From Serendipita indica DSM 11827 (Eukaryota > Basidiomycota > Agaricomycetes > Sebacinales > Serendipitaceae), in the NCBI GenBank assembly GCA_910890315.1, contig CAJVGD010000002.1, positions 2,232,001 through 2,296,000 of the forward strand: 64,000 bases of DNA. Reading direction: 5' to 3'. The notes under the pieces are model-generated. The model made no database searches. It worked only from the letters and a program-made list of their open reading frames with translations, and was not told the DNA's origin. A program made the translations under genes and the position numbers. Of the stretch, positions 23,501 to 35,077 are shown one piece after another. The stretch's first letter is position 1; each line of letters starts with the position of its first letter.

Positions 23501-25649
23501 CGGCATCTTCCGGTGGATTACAACAAGGACAACAACAGCAGATGATGCATGGCGGCTTGCCACATGCGCAACGGTCCATCTCACCCTCACCACACCGTTC
23601 ACGCGTGCGTGCGGGCTCGCCAGGTCTAAACAGCGGTCACCCACCGCCCTCTTCTTCTGCTGCTGGTGGACCTTATGGCTCGGCATCTTATGGATCGGTT
23701 GGCCCTGGGGGAGGTAATGGTGGTCCAGGTGGTCCTCCGACCACGACAGCGGCTATCGGATCCGCTTCGTCTGCTGCTGGAGCTCGATATGCGGCTAGTG
23801 CGAACATGGGCGTCCCCGACCGTGGTAGATCTCCAGGACCACCGAGTCATCATCATTCGCATCACTCCGGTCATCATCACGCACCCTCTTCTGCAAGTGG
23901 GGGTCACTATGGGACACCGGCTTATCCTCCCACTAGTGCAGGTGCTCCAGGGCACGGACACGAGCCAGACTGGGATAGACGTTATGGCGCCGGTGGACCT
24001 GGTGGACAGGGAAGGGAAAGGGAGTATGTGGACAGGGGACGAAGCAATTCGATCCCTGTCAAACAAGAATCAGGCGAATCCAATGTGCGTCTGCCCCCGA
24101 CCCCTCATGTAGGTGGGAGTGGTCATCAACAACCGCATCAAGGAAGACACGATCGACACCCATCTGATGACTATGACATGCGTGGACAGTCACATCCTGG
24201 ATCGTATTCTGGCAATCACGGGTATGACCACGACCGCCGTCGCGGACCGACGCCTCCTTCGCAGCGACGATACGATCCTGTCAACGAGGACCGTGGCCCA
24301 CCGCCTCCTAGACAATCGTCGCCCTTTCATCCAACGGCCATGAACCCGCGAGACCAGCAGCAACAAGCTGGAGGGTATTATGACGAACGAGGAGGCGGCG
24401 GTTCCTATGCGGAGGACCGCTCGCGACGACGATCGGGTCGCGTGGACAAGGACGACGAGTCAGCGAGTGGAGCTGAACGTGGTGGGTCGAGGAAGCGAGG
24501 AACTGGACGCGGCAAGCGAGATAACAAGGATGCGCCTCCTGGAAATGGACCATATGGGACAACACCCCAACCAAGCAATGTATTCTCTGCCCCACCACAC
24601 CCGCGATCACCGTCGTATCCGCAGCAAGGTGGAGATGGTCAATACGAGACACGCGGTCGAACACATGCGTCTACGGGATCGTATGGTGGTAACAACCAGC
24701 GATTTCCGCCAGAAAATGGGACGCGTGGTCCACCTGTTCCACCGCTCGTGCCGAACAAGCTCTCTTCTGGACCGTTACGCGAGGTTGACGAGGATTACGA
24801 CAGCGTTGGTGCAGCCGACGCGTTGATTAATCTCGCTGGTGCCGCTCGCGGTGGCCAACCTGTCAATAGCGTTACGAGCACGCCGGCTGGGTCGTATGCA
24901 GTTGGCCCGCCTGGATCGACTGTTAGTGCGTCTGGAGGGAGCAATCGTTCACCGCATAGCATGAGTCCGCCCATCGTCCGACCGGCCTCGCAAACTGCGT
25001 CTCGAAAGCGGAGAAGGAGTGGAAGTGCATCGTCCTTGGAGAATAACAATCCGTCCTCGACGCCGTTTGGTGGACGGGCAGCGTCGGTCGCGACCATTGG
25101 CAATGGAAACTATAGCGGACCTGCTTCGTCGGGAAACGCAGAGCCAGATAAGAAGAAGCAGCGTCTAGAGACTGGTTCGCCTGCTTCGGTGCAGATGACG
25201 CTTCCCCCGATTGGTATTCGTGAGCGGACGAACAGTCTGTCGACAACCAATGGACGTGGTAGCGGGAGACCGTCGCTGCCTCGTATTCAGACTCGCGAGC
25301 AGGAAGAGGAAGGTGAAGTTGATGACCGTGATCGGATGCAGCAAGATCCGACACCGCCAGCAAAAGCAAACGGGCCCAACACGAACACGGCTGACTCTCG
25401 TGGGTAGTTTTTATTCATCAGAAGTTTTACCTGCTAACGACGTGACCAGCTCCTCAATCCTCTGCTTCTCACGAGACTATGCGCAACCGCTCGGCATCAC
25501 CGACGACTCCTACGATGCCCAGAATGGCCAAGTCGAGTCCACCACGGGATAAATCGGTAGACACTGAACGACATCGGTCCATGTCCATCTCGCACTCTCG
25601 TTCTGCCTCGCTCAATGTCAATGGCAAAGCAACGAGCCCTGTTTCTTGA
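20554..25649 (+). CDS. CYC8: Cyc8/Ssn6 TPR corepressor
   Basis: Subunit of the Cyc8-Tup1 general corepressor, which is recruited by DNA-bound repressors to chromatin. Exons 20554-20659, 20774-20910, 21030-21282, 21332-21504, 22066-22222, 22355-25399 and 25450-25649 close to 1,356 residues. Residues about 30-395 are the TPR array, with family-typical repeats such as RAQKAYERALAINPTSWRAL, YFRLGIIYKQLQRYQESLKC, SWYLLGRAYMTSQKYNKAYE and WISIGVLYFQINQFKDALDA. The remaining 950 residues are low-complexity (Pro, Gly, Ser, His, Gln, Arg), as in other fungal Cyc8 proteins, with a KKKQRLE basic patch near the end. Introns 4 and 5 are unusually long (561 and 132 bp). Confidence 0.92.
21529..21555. repeat. 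GGCACCT 7-mer minisatellite inside CYC8 intron 4
   Basis: Nearly four tandem copies of GGCACCT, within the 561-bp intron 21505-22065. A 7-mer unit cannot preserve frame, which fits a non-coding position. Confidence 0.8.
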
Positions 25650-25996
25650 AGTAAACACGCATACTCTTCAACGATTCTCTCACCTCTTTTCCTGGTTTCC
25701 TCTTTTGCGTTTGGAGATACAAATACGTACTACTCTATACAATTGTACACCATGCTCCTAGGGTTCGACCATCTTCGATCCTACTCCTTTTTCCTTGTTG
25801 CATGTCTCGTCTTCGTCTTCTCGCTTGGTCTCTCCTTTTCCTTGCCTTGCATGCGTTCCTGTTCGTATGCGCTCTCCTGGTTGTGGCTTGTACCCTTCTC
25901 GGCTTCCAAACGATTGAATACAACATCTTTCTTCTGTCGTATGCGAGTCGAGGCTGAGCTTTGTTATCCACTTCGGACTTGGACCCTGCTACAGAG
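25650..25996. other. CYC8-LIP2 intergenic region
   Basis: About 350 bp of CYC8 3' flank and LIP2 upstream sequence, rich in C/T on the plus strand (TCTTCTCG, CTCTCC). The open frame at 25743 that overlaps LIP2 in another frame has no family support. Confidence 0.4.
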
Positions 25997-26885
25997 ATGT
26001 CGCTCCGACCTGTCCTCTACCACATTTTCCCAAAGCCATTACCATACCTTCCAGCACTTGCCTTGCAAGAAAAGATTCATAGCATACAAGCACGCAGTCG
26101 AACGACGTCATCAACAGGCGAAAAGGAGGCCACGCAGAGTTCGCTCTCTGGATCCAAGCACCCGGACATACTCTTGTTACTGGAGCACCGACCGGTGTAT
26201 ACGGCTGGACGACGACAGGATGCTGTCGCTCTGGACGAGGAACGAAAACGCTTGGTCAGGAGCGGTGCGGAGTGGGTTGCGACGCAGCGAGGAGGCGAAA
26301 CGACGTATCATGGACCCGGACAGATTGTTGGTTATCCTCTATTTGACTTGACGCGTATGGGGGTACGTCCTTACTCTTTTCTCCTTTGGGAGCGCGTCGT
26401 TCTGATTTGGCTGGTAGATTCGGACACGTGAACACGTTTGCAGGACGCAGACGCTCTTGAAGGATTATTTACGTGACCGACATAACGTGCCGTCTTTTGA
26501 GTCGACACACACGGGTGTGTTTGTATCCGAGACGGAAAAGGTGGCGTCAATTGGGATGCAAGTCCGCCATGGACTCACGTCACATGGATTTGCAATCAAC
26601 ATTACCGATGAGCCGCTCCGATGGTTCGACCAGGTCGTCGCGTGTGGTCTCGCCGACGTTCGGGCAGCGAGTGCAGAGTCTGCTCGTGCACAGTTTACTG
26701 GTGAACGGGTGCCGTTGAATATTCGAGAGGAATGCGAGGTCCTCAGGGATATGTTTGGTGAGGTATATCATATGCCTGTCAAGAGGTTGGACGAGGCGGA
26801 GGTGGAGATATGGCAGGCCGTCAAAGAGGTTGAAGCTGTGGCTGAACAGGCAGGAGAATGGCCGAGAGAACCGATACAGACATGA
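25997..26885 (+). CDS. LIP2: Octanoyl-[acyl carrier protein]:protein N-octanoyltransferase
   Basis: Mitochondrial LipB/Lip2 enzyme: moves octanoyl from ACP to the lysine of lipoyl domains (glycine cleavage H protein, pyruvate and 2-oxoglutarate dehydrogenase E2), the first step of lipoate synthesis. Exons 25997-26362 and 26418-26885 give 277 residues, close to the family size. Key blocks: [35 protein letters not shown] near residue 98; [20 protein letters not shown] with the conserved Lys; [10 protein letters not shown]; and the thioester Cys in VACGLADV near residue 196. I start at the Met before [10 protein letters not shown] because the upstream frame lacks family resemblance. The first residues look like a weak mitochondrial presequence at best. 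The gene ends 43 bp before the next open frame on the same strand. Confidence 0.9.
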
Positions 26886-26928
26886 TACCTTTCGACATTG
26901 ACTGGTAATATATTGTCAACTTGACTCT

Positions 26929-29616
26929 ATGGTCCCGGGTGTCGGTTGTCATCCAGCATTTGAAGGCCCATCTCCTTTGGTCCGTGCCATGTCTTCTCTC
27001 CCGCCCAAAGGGTCAAAGTATGCCTTTGGAAGCGATAGTCTGGATCGGTTTGGTGATGTGGATGACGGTCTCAAGTACTATGGCTCCTCTCGAAAGCCGA
27101 GCGACGATAGCCACTCTCAAACTGGACCAGATGTTGGCCAGCACCGATCACAAGCGAGTGCAACGTCGACACACTCGATGATCTACAGCGATTCTTCACC
27201 ATCAGGGAGTAGCTCAGAGTTTGAAACGGCAGACGAGGATGAAGATGAGGAGAATGGCCAACGCACGCTAGCCTCGATGCCTTTTCGCATGCGCGATGGA
27301 CGCACGGGCACAGGGAGCACGTACGTAGGCGCAAAATCTGCACGTGTACTCTTATGCGTCAACGCTGCCGTGCATATTATGCATTATTTCGACACTACGA
27401 AAGAAGCGCCTGGCAAACGTCTCCCGCGAATTCCCTACAAGGGAATCCTCCCGGTGAGCTGAGAACTGACTAAAAGTAAAATATTGACATCAATCAGCTC
27501 ATATTGGCACTGTACGGAGACTGGGATATCGACATCGAAGTGGGCATAGATGACATCCTCGAGTTGCCCATGTTTGCATCTTCCATTCGTACTACACGAG
27601 TTCAAGATGTAGAGGGTTCGGTCGTAGACATCATGCGCTTATTTCGGTGAGGAAAGCCTCGTCTATACAGTCAACACCATCCTGAGTGATCGACAGCGAC
27701 CTTGGGACTCGTGCTCTTATTATTGCAAGCGGAGATCGAGCCATCTGTGTCCTACCATCTATCACGAAGCAGAGGACGGTGGACGAAGCGGGACTGACCG
27801 TGTTTACCCTTGACGACGAAGAAGGCCATCGATCCAAGCACGCAGCCTTCTTAGCCTACGCATCTCGCTCACAGACCGCTCAAGCCGCCCTTCGTCTCCT
27901 CAATAAGGGTAAAAAGTCGACGCCCCGTCTGCAATATTGCATTCTCTCCCAAACAGATGATTTGGACCCCCAGAGAATGGTTTATACTTCGAATATACAA
28001 CTACTGGAGGCAACGATGCATATCAGAGATCTTGAATCGGACTATAAGTCGTACCAGCGGGAGATATCCATTGCGGAACGAAACACTGGCTCAGAGAATA
28101 CAAAGATGGGGCATGCAATCGAAGCGACAAATAAATTGAACTTGGAGATGCAAAAGCTACAAAGCGAACTGGATAATGTTCAAAAGATGACCAATACAAT
28201 ATTACACGAGCAACTTCGCGGAACACCAAACCCTCGCCCTTCACGTGAGAATGAGACGCGTGAGGAAGAGCAGAGAAATCCGTCGGGTGACAAGAAAGGG
28301 AAGAAGTCGGTCAGTCGAAGAGGAAGAACGAGTCTGGTGTATTTACCTGTTCAAAGGGCTTATTTGGCTTCGTTTGGAACATTGGCAGTAGTAGCGGCGG
28401 TTCCACACCTTCATCATTCCCACAGGAACAGAGGGATAGACCTTCTGGGTCTAGCAGGGTTCAAATACCGTCTCCAAGAGGGGAATCGTCGACACAACAT
28501 CGACCAACAGGCGCTAGCGGCCGCACACCCACCGGTCGACCCTCTGGCAGCCGACCCGACCCGGGTCTCCAAGATGCTATTTCAATACAAAGTAGATATG
28601 GTCACCAAGCAGGAAGGCCAGTTGAGGATGACCCTTTCACTAATGACAAAGGGAAGGGAAGAGCAGATGAGACGAGATACTGGGACTATGCACCTCCTAC
28701 TGTGGATCCAGGCCTACAGGAAGCTCTGAGACTGCAGGCTCAAATTGACCAGGAGGAAGCACTGTCGCTCGAGCTGATCATGGCGATGCAGGAGATTGAT
28801 CGCGCAGAGGCCGAGGCTCTTGCGGAGCTACAAAGGCGAGAGATTCCAAACCAACCATTCGACTGTCCTCTCTGCGCGGAAACATGTCCAGTGTCGGACC
28901 TCACGATTGTCGAAGAGTGCAAGCATCAGACGTGCCGCGACTGCCTGCTCAAGCATGTCAAGGCGCAGATTTCGGAAGCGAGGTGGCCGATTTGGTGTCC
29001 CCAATGTCCTCCAGGCCAGCAGAAACGAGGTGGTAGGTAGCTTTCCTTGTCGTTCAGGTTGATATTCATCCTCTTCAGTTGTTTCGCGCTGGCTTGCGGA
29101 GATTGTTGGTGCAGATGACAAAGTATTCGAGCACTGGAATCGAATGGAGATCGGTGACCTCGGTATCAATGTCGAATGTCCCAGGTAACTATACGTCGCC
29201 TCATTAATTATCATGGCTCATTGCTCCTAGATGCAAGATCAGCACGCCAGTCGACGCAGAAGACTTCGGTGCTGCCGAGACTTTGGACTGCCCCGTCGGA
29301 TGCGGGGCACATTGGTGCAAGGACTGCAACCAACAGATCGAAAGAGGAGCAAATCATTCATGTGATGGCGAACTGGAGTTTAAAGAGTTAATGGCTCGCA
29401 ACCCAACACTGTTCCGTCGCTGTCCAAGTACGTCTGTACATTTCTAGTCGCTATGGGACTCACAGCGCTGTTCAAGATGGACATTTGATCGAGAAGAACC
29501 AGGGTTGTGACCACATGTACTGCACAAGATGTAGATCGTAAGTTTGGTTCATATGTCCTCGTGAGATGACTGATTATGCCGATAGCCATTTCTCCTGGAG
29601 TTCTGCAAGGCAATAA
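26929..29616 (+). CDS. RBR-type E3 ubiquitin ligase with unknown N-terminal region
   Basis: RING-between-RING ligase, which passes ubiquitin through a catalytic Cys. Exon series from the ATG at 26929 (or 26989) to the stop at 29614-29616. The first 230 residues are unfamiliar (SARVLLCVNAAVHIMHYFDT, then LILALYGDWDIDIEVGIDDI); this part could belong to a separate gene, since the join at about 27647-27701 rests only on a GTGAGG donor and a CAG acceptor. A coiled coil follows (about 28010-28220), then a linker. RING1: CPLCAETCPVSD with CKHQTCRDCLLKHV and CPQC. IBR: CPVGCGAHWCKDC...HSC. RING2: IEKNQGCDHMYCTRCRSHFSW, keeping the catalytic Cys of NQGC. The protein stops seven codons after HFSW, so the last zinc ligands of RING2 are missing, and the second Cys of its first CxxC is not visible. 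Confidence 0.75.
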
Positions 29617-30367
29617 GCCACGATCTTAGGGGACGCCGTGTGACATTGCCGAAAGTCATGTGTTGCTCATTGCTCGCGTTGCGCACTAGAACAAGCTGGA
29701 TATTGCAAACCAAGAGAAAAGAAGGAATGGACAAGATTGGACCGAGACTACTTCCCCGAGCCGCTTCCACTAGCTTGTGCTGCTCGTTCTTCTTCCTTTT
29801 TCTACACGTTTCCGTGTTGTCAGTATATGCGCCTAGTCATTACGAATGAGATCAAACCTTTGCCTTGAGTTGCATAGCAGCTGCATCACTATCGAAATGG
29901 TTCTCAGGATTGCTGCTTGAGCGTGCACAAGGGACTCACGCCTCTCTGCGCTTGGCCAGCGACGTTGCGCTCTCCTTTGGTTCTAGAGTAGATTATCAGA
30001 GCCGCATAACAAGGTTAAGGGGGCTGAATCCTACTCTTTTGAGCAGCGGCCTTCTTCTGAGCCTTTGCTCGATCCATTTCTCGCTGATTTCCCCCTATAA
30101 CATGTCAAGAAGAGAGTGAATAATCACACCTTGTCTCCGAATACGAATTGTCGTACGAGTCATGATTGAAGCGGATCCTTGCTGTTGCTGGCGGGTATGG
30201 TAGAGGTCAAGTTTTGTAGCCACACTTCGGCCTATACAGGAGTCAAACAATTATTTTATAATCGTCGACACGTTTTGGCTATTCTCTTCGTCCAACGCCG
30301 GACGGTGACCAATCAGGCGGGTTTCTATTCGAATCCCCGTGTCATCCAACTCTTGTCCTCTACCACG
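29617..30367. other. Intergenic region between RBR ligase and ISA1
   Basis: About 750 bp. Several short open frames on the plus strand (29640-30119) have no family features and no convincing splice partners. I see no tRNA; a TTCGAATCC-like string near 30331 lacks a matching A box. The last part is presumably the ISA1 promoter. Confidence 0.4.
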
Positions 30368-31225
30368 ATGGCGTCTACTCTAAATATCCTGCGCGGCCCT
30401 GTATCGCGCTCTGTATCGCATTTATCAACACGAACATTCATTTGTGCGACATGTAGCAGCATAGCACGCACACCAAGGTCCTTTCATCATTCTGCACTCG
30501 CGTCCAGTGGCGTCTCGGACCCAATGTCGACTCCATTCCCTCCTAAAAAGGAGAAACCACTCGCCAACAGTCCACCTGTGGTCATCCCAGCCGCATCGAG
30601 GTGAGTCTGCCCCGAAAAGAAACTCCATGGTCTCGTAGGTTTGGTCGGGAAGGCTGACATTCACTTTAATACAGTGAATCGACTTCTAATGTTCAAGAGG
30701 AAGATCGCAAACGACTGTTGGAAACATCGCAAGCAGGCGCTGCTCCCCCACCGCCGGTCAAAGAGCGCCCACGTCCAAAGTTGCGGGCAAGCAAAGCTGC
30801 AATGTCACTTGTAAGTTTTTGACCCAACGAATCATACACATCTAATCCCTTCATAGACTCCAGAGGCCGTTAGCCGTCTGCGTTCGCTCCTGTCGGGCCC
30901 GAATCCTCAATACATTCGTGTCGGCGTACGAAACAAGGGATGTGCCGGCATGTCCTATCATCTCGAGTATGTCGACAAGCCGGGAAAGTTTGACGAGCGC
31001 GTCGAGCAGGACGGCGTCACCGTCTTGATTGACTCAAAAGCGCTGTTCAGCATTATTGGGAGCGAGATGGATTGGGTCGAGGACAAGCTAAGGTAAGCAT
31101 TATGCCCTGCCATGCAATAGGCATACTACTGACGGACTATCAGTTCCAAGTTTGCGTTCAAGAATCCAAATATCAAGGACGCTTGTGGATGCGGAGAATC
31201 CTTTACCGTAACGGAACAACAATAA
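30368..31225 (+). CDS. ISA1: Mitochondrial iron-sulfur assembly protein Isa1
   Basis: A-type Fe-S scaffold/carrier needed with Isa2 and Iba57 to make [4Fe-4S] clusters in mitochondria, including those of lipoyl synthase. Exons 30368-30600, 30675-30810, 30857-31092 and 31144-31225 close to 228 residues. The N-terminus is Arg/Ser-rich without acidic residues (LNILRGPVSRSVSHLSTRTF), as expected for a matrix presequence. The HesB/IscA domain starts at SLTPEAVSRLRSLLSG and contains IRVGVRNKGCAGMSYHLEYV (first cluster Cys) and, at the C-terminus, DACGCGESF (CGC pair). It is convergent with eIF4E. LIP2, which acts in the same lipoate pathway, is 3.5 kb upstream; I do not infer co-regulation from that. 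Confidence 0.92.
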
Positions 31226-31465
31226 TCTTGAGCTTGACCGGTACTCACCGCTTATGTATTCTTATTTCAAGATGTACATCCCGTTTTGGTTTTAATAGCG
31301 ATTCGGATTAGAGAGACGTCTCCAAAGCAAGCTAGCGATCCAACAAACGGGGCGTATCACTATCGTGAATACAACAAGAGCTTAGCAGAACAACAAAAAG
31401 GGAGCCGCAAAGAATAGAGCAGACATCGTAGGCTTTGGAGATAGCATAATCAAATGATAGGAGGA

Positions 31466-32697
31466 CTAGACGGTGATTTTCTTGCCCTTTCCCTTCTTCT
31501 CGCTATCCTTGTGACTCATAAATTCGACCTCTGTCGCGAGCGGACCACCGAGTTTCTGGTTCTCGCCATACCCGAGCACCTAGACATTGTAAGACGTACT
31601 ACGGATACCAGAAACGGGGTGGTACTCACCTGGGTCTTGAAATGTCTTCCAATGGCTTCGATACGGCTTCGGAGTTGCTCGTCCTCTGGCGTTCCAGTGT
31701 GGGCAGGAGCCTGTCGTGTCCAAATGGACAGTCGGTAAAACTGAGGACGAGTCGAGACAATGACACCGGTGATGAGAGACGTGGGAGCTTGTGCATTCGG
31801 ACCGGTCGTGTTGGCCTTTGTCAGGTACGGATCAAAGGTCTCGCCAATGGCAGCGAGCATCTGCAAGTCGGAAGTTGGTTTCCATTCTCGAGTATCTGTC
31901 AAAAAAAAACATACAGTGAATAGCCACATCTTGTCGACGTTATTTCGGTTCTTCTCCTTGGGAAGCTGAATGCTCCATTTGCCGCCGTCCTTGTTGGCGG
32001 GGTCCTCCCAGGCCGGGATGATGTCCTCCTTGAATAGATAATAGTTTGCCTTTTGCGGTAGTGCGGACGGCGCAACAATATTATTGTACAGACTTTTTCC
32101 ACCGATTCCAGGTCAGTTTTTTGTTTTCCCCCCTCAGTATCATGGGAGAAAGAGCTCACCCCCAAAACTCTTCTACACTCTCAAAGCTGATCACTTTCTT
32201 AATGTCCTCCATCCATCCCTGGGCGGCAGATGGCGTCGGGGGGACAGCTGTCGAAGGAGTGCCCGGAGTGCCTTGTGGATACGCACGGTCAGCACGGCAT
32301 CGCCAGTGGCATCAGAGGGCAACGTACCGGTGCCACCTGTGCGACCCTTTGTCGAGGGAGAATCGAACCAGAGCGTCCAGGACGAATACAGTGGGTGCTT
32401 TACGTTGAAGGTGGTAGGATCGTTGAATACAGTGCGCATCTCTTCATCTGCGCCAGGCCGTTCTCCATCCAAAGTGACTTCTTGTCCCTGGGGGTCGTCG
32501 ATCTCTTCTTCTAAAGAGACCCAAGCGTTGATGAGTCAAGTCCACAGGTGTTCCACGCAAACGACGAGGACGATATCCACATATCATGATAGTAAAAAGG
32601 AGTCGATTACATGAGAAATCCACAGGGAGAGTGAGCGTTTGCGTTAGAGGCAGGAGATTTACAGACCTTTTGTGGGTGTTTGAGCCACCGATGCCAT
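31466..32697 (-). CDS. eIF4E: mRNA cap-binding translation initiation factor eIF4E
   Basis: Binds the 5' cap and eIF4G to start translation. Six exons on the minus strand (32697-32667, 32510-32328, 32271-32160, 32092-31915, 31860-31630, 31579-31466) close to 282 residues. Family blocks: HPLYSSWTLWFDSPSTKG (first cap Trp region), AQGWMEDIKKVISFESVEEF with FWGLYNNI, PAWEDPANKDGGKWSIQLPK (second cap-stacking Trp-Glu), NVDKMWLFTMLAAIGETFD, and ITGVIVSTRPQFYRLSIWTR. A Gly/Thr/Pro-rich insert follows the first block and carries the third intron boundary. The C-terminal tail is Lys/Gly-rich. The first exon encodes only ten residues. The gene is divergent from TIM10. Confidence 0.93.
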
Positions 32698-33059
32698 ATT
32701 TGAAACAGGACCAGCTGATTTCGTGGATTAAAATTTGTTTGTTTCTCTCTCAAACGTAGAATAAGGTGGCTTGCTAATCAAAAGCGAGGCCGGGGCAAGA
32801 GATGGGAGTCGTCTGTCGTGCGGGAGAGAGCCCTGATACGCTCGAGTTCAGAAATACCAGCTGAGAGAGCACAGATTTTTAAGCTTGAGAGGCGGGGCAG
32901 GAATAAATGGTCAGAGTCGGTTGGGTTCACAGTTTGCGAGCTCCGAGGCTGGGGCGACTGCTCACAACTTGGAGCCATACTACAACTCCCCTATATTCCA
33001 GCCTTGTTCACCAATACTCTAAAAGTAGACACATATTTCTCTGCATACCTCTTGGGAAA
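32698..33059. promoter_or_regulatory. Divergent upstream region of eIF4E and TIM10
   Basis: About 360 bp between two head-to-head housekeeping genes; it must contain both promoters. No specific element was recognised. Confidence 0.5.
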
Positions 33060-33548
33060 ATGGCATTTGGACTAGGCACCCCTTCTTCGTCGTCGGGCGC
33101 AGGAGCCGTCAATCACGAAAAACTAGAAGCTGCAGTTGTAGAGTGAGTTTCTGGTCACATTATCAATGTCATTCTTTGTATCTTCACTCGTCCCGACGCG
33201 TCCTGCACGCTATGCGTCACGAGTACGCGGTCAAACTGTGATACCCAGAACAGAAAAAGCACAAATGTTGACATCGTCTTCCTTTTCTATAGATTAGACA
33301 TGGTCACCGACGTTTTCAACCGCATGGTCGCGTATGTTTTCTCCTCATTGTTGGGACGAGACGCTAACACGCTACTTTCTCATAGGACATGTGCATCAAA
33401 GTGCCTGAATCAACGATATTCAGAGGGTGAATTGACAAAGGGCGAGGCCGTCTGCGTCGACCGTTGTGTTGGCAAGTTTATCGAAGCCAACAAGGTCATT
33501 GGCGAAAAGCTGCGTGAGAGTAGCGGAATGAACCCTGGAGGCATGTAG
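33060..33548 (+). CDS. TIM10: Mitochondrial intermembrane-space chaperone Tim10
   Basis: Small Tim protein; Tim9-Tim10 hexamers escort hydrophobic precursors across the intermembrane space to TIM22 or SAM. Exons 33060-33142, 33293-33331 and 33386-33548 close to 94 residues. The twin CX3C pattern is present: CASKC, then about 16 residues later CVDRC (in KGEAVCVDRCVGKF). The preceding helix ELDMVTDVFNRMVATC and the following IEANKVIGEKL match Tim10 rather than Tim9, Tim8 or Tim13. Exon 2 is only 39 bp and intron 1 is 150 bp, about three times the local norm. Confidence 0.9.
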
Positions 33549-33665
33549 ACTAGCGTCGTTGTATGGGTCGCTTTGTGTTCGAACATAGTCTTGTTCACAA
33601 AAGCATGAGTACATGCGTGTAAGAATCAGAGACCGGTCAAGAAAGGAAAGGGAACCAAGGGACGC

Positions 33666-33954
33666 TTATCGGTTCTAAATAAAACATTAGTAAGCACAAC
33701 ACTTTTAGTATGCTCAGACAAACCTTGACAAAGCCGATAGCAGCACTATTTTCACGGAAGCATTGACGGCAGAGGTCAAGGCCGTACTTGCGGATGAGAC
33801 CAGCCTGGTGAGCGCACAGGCGGCTATAGATGACGATATCAAAAGAGTAAGAGTCATTAGCTGTGCCCTTGTTCATGTAAGGGTCGGCGTACCATTGCCT
33901 GGAGCCCTTGCCAAACTTGCGGGGGCGAGAAAACCAAACGGCGTCGTGTGTCAT
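33666..33954 (-). CDS. RPS29: 40S ribosomal protein uS14 (S29)
   Basis: Small-subunit protein that binds the 18S rRNA head with one zinc ion. Exons 33954-33893, 33823-33724 and 33674-33666 give 56 residues, the usual eukaryotic size. It starts [20 protein letters not shown] and has the zinc Cys residues in QCRLCAHQ and LDLCRQCF; the last exon supplies only two residues and the stop (FVKNR). The second intron removes all but nine bases of the last exon. It is convergent with TIM10, whose stop lies 118 bp away. Confidence 0.94.
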
Positions 33955-34511
33955 CTTTCTAAAGTAGCGTCGAATCCAGTGTTGGTACAGATGGTGGATT
34001 GTCGTGGCGATATGACCAATGGTTCGAGGTGATCCAAGTAGACGGCGATGAAACGCAGAAAGTAATATTGTCAGATTGAATAATGCACCCTTTCATGTCA
34101 AACCCATACTTTGTAGAGGCTACCGCTCGAAAGAGTTGACGGCGAGGATAAGGTTTGTTTGCAAAACGGGGGCGGGCAAACACGGTGACCTTGAACGTCG
34201 CCAATGGCATCTAAATCTATGAAGAGATGAAGAATGTTTATGTATGCATTTATTGAGTCGATGGGACAAGCTATAACAGCCAAAGCTCGACAGGACAACG
34301 GGCTTGCTCCTGTTGCGACAAAAGTAATGTGTTTTGGCATTTAGAAGTCAAAATTGGAGGATTCTATTGCGTTGTGGACGTCTTGGGACAACTTTGGTTT
34401 GAACGACTCGCGCTTCTCAACGAATTGCATTCATATGCGAATGTAGTATGATAATAGGTCTGCTATAAGTGCTTACATCGAGTCTAGTCGTACCAGCGAT
34501 GGAGCTGTGAG
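33955..34511. other. Upstream region of RPS29
   Basis: About 560 bp between two genes on the minus strand. A minus-strand open frame at 33959-34210 could be leader sequence or chance; no family match. The rest looks non-coding and AT-richer than its neighbours. Confidence 0.4.
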
Positions 34512-34877
34512 TCATATGTAGACCCCGAGGGTGCAGAACATGGCAACGGTTCCAAATCCACCGAGTATACTTGCCACAAGAGCGACGAGGATCTCTGTGA
34601 CGGGCACCGAGTGCTTTGGGAGGCTACAGACAAAGATACGTGTCAATGAATGTGCGGGGCGGGAGTCAGGAGAATACACACGTTGTAAAGTAGAAACCGA
34701 GGCCAAATGAAGTGAGAAGCAGGGACCAGGCGAGATAGGGAATGAGCGACTGCGAGATGAGCGGGGCAAATGCGGGCAGCGACGCGTGCAGTTGCTAGGA
34801 ACAAGTTGTCGTCAGTCTCAGAGGGGCTTTTGCGTAATTAGACGACGAATTACTTGGAGTGACGAATACGACGCCAT
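34512..34877 (-). CDS. OST5: Oligosaccharyltransferase small subunit Ost5/TMEM258
   Basis: Two-helix ER membrane subunit of the N-glycosylation oligosaccharyltransferase, pairing with Ost1. Exons 34877-34854, 34794-34682 and 34623-34512 close to 82 residues, the family size. After a short leader (MASYSSLQQLHASLPAF) come SLIPYLAWSLLLTSFGLGFY (helix 1), a short loop TTLPKHSVPVTEI, and LVALVASILGGFGTVAMFCT (helix 2), ending LGVYI, which closely resembles the end of Ost5/TMEM258 (GIYV/GVYV). The call rests on length, topology and this C-terminus. It is divergent from YOP1 with 200 bp between start codons. Confidence 0.82.
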
Positions 34878-35077
34878 TGGAGCGAATTACGAGGAATGAG
34901 GCAAAGGCGATGGTCCTTTGTTTGGCCGCGAGGGAGTAGAAAAGGGCGGCGCCAGCGTCATTCCAACTTGGACCACGACCACTCTACTCTCCTGCTCTTT
35001 GTGACTACAAAAGACTGTAAGTAGGCCTGTTTAAACCCTGTTCAACACACCATGACCACTTTTTTGCAGTATACAAC

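Noticed and set aside
22700-25400. Several 100-250-codon frames on both strands within the CYC8 3' half
   Set aside because: They are shadows of a long, GC-biased low-complexity coding exon; only the Cyc8 frame is continuous with the TPR exons.
30300-30350. tRNA-like TTCGAATCC string
   Set aside because: No matching A box, acceptor stem or anticodon arm around it; it lies in the ISA1 upstream region.
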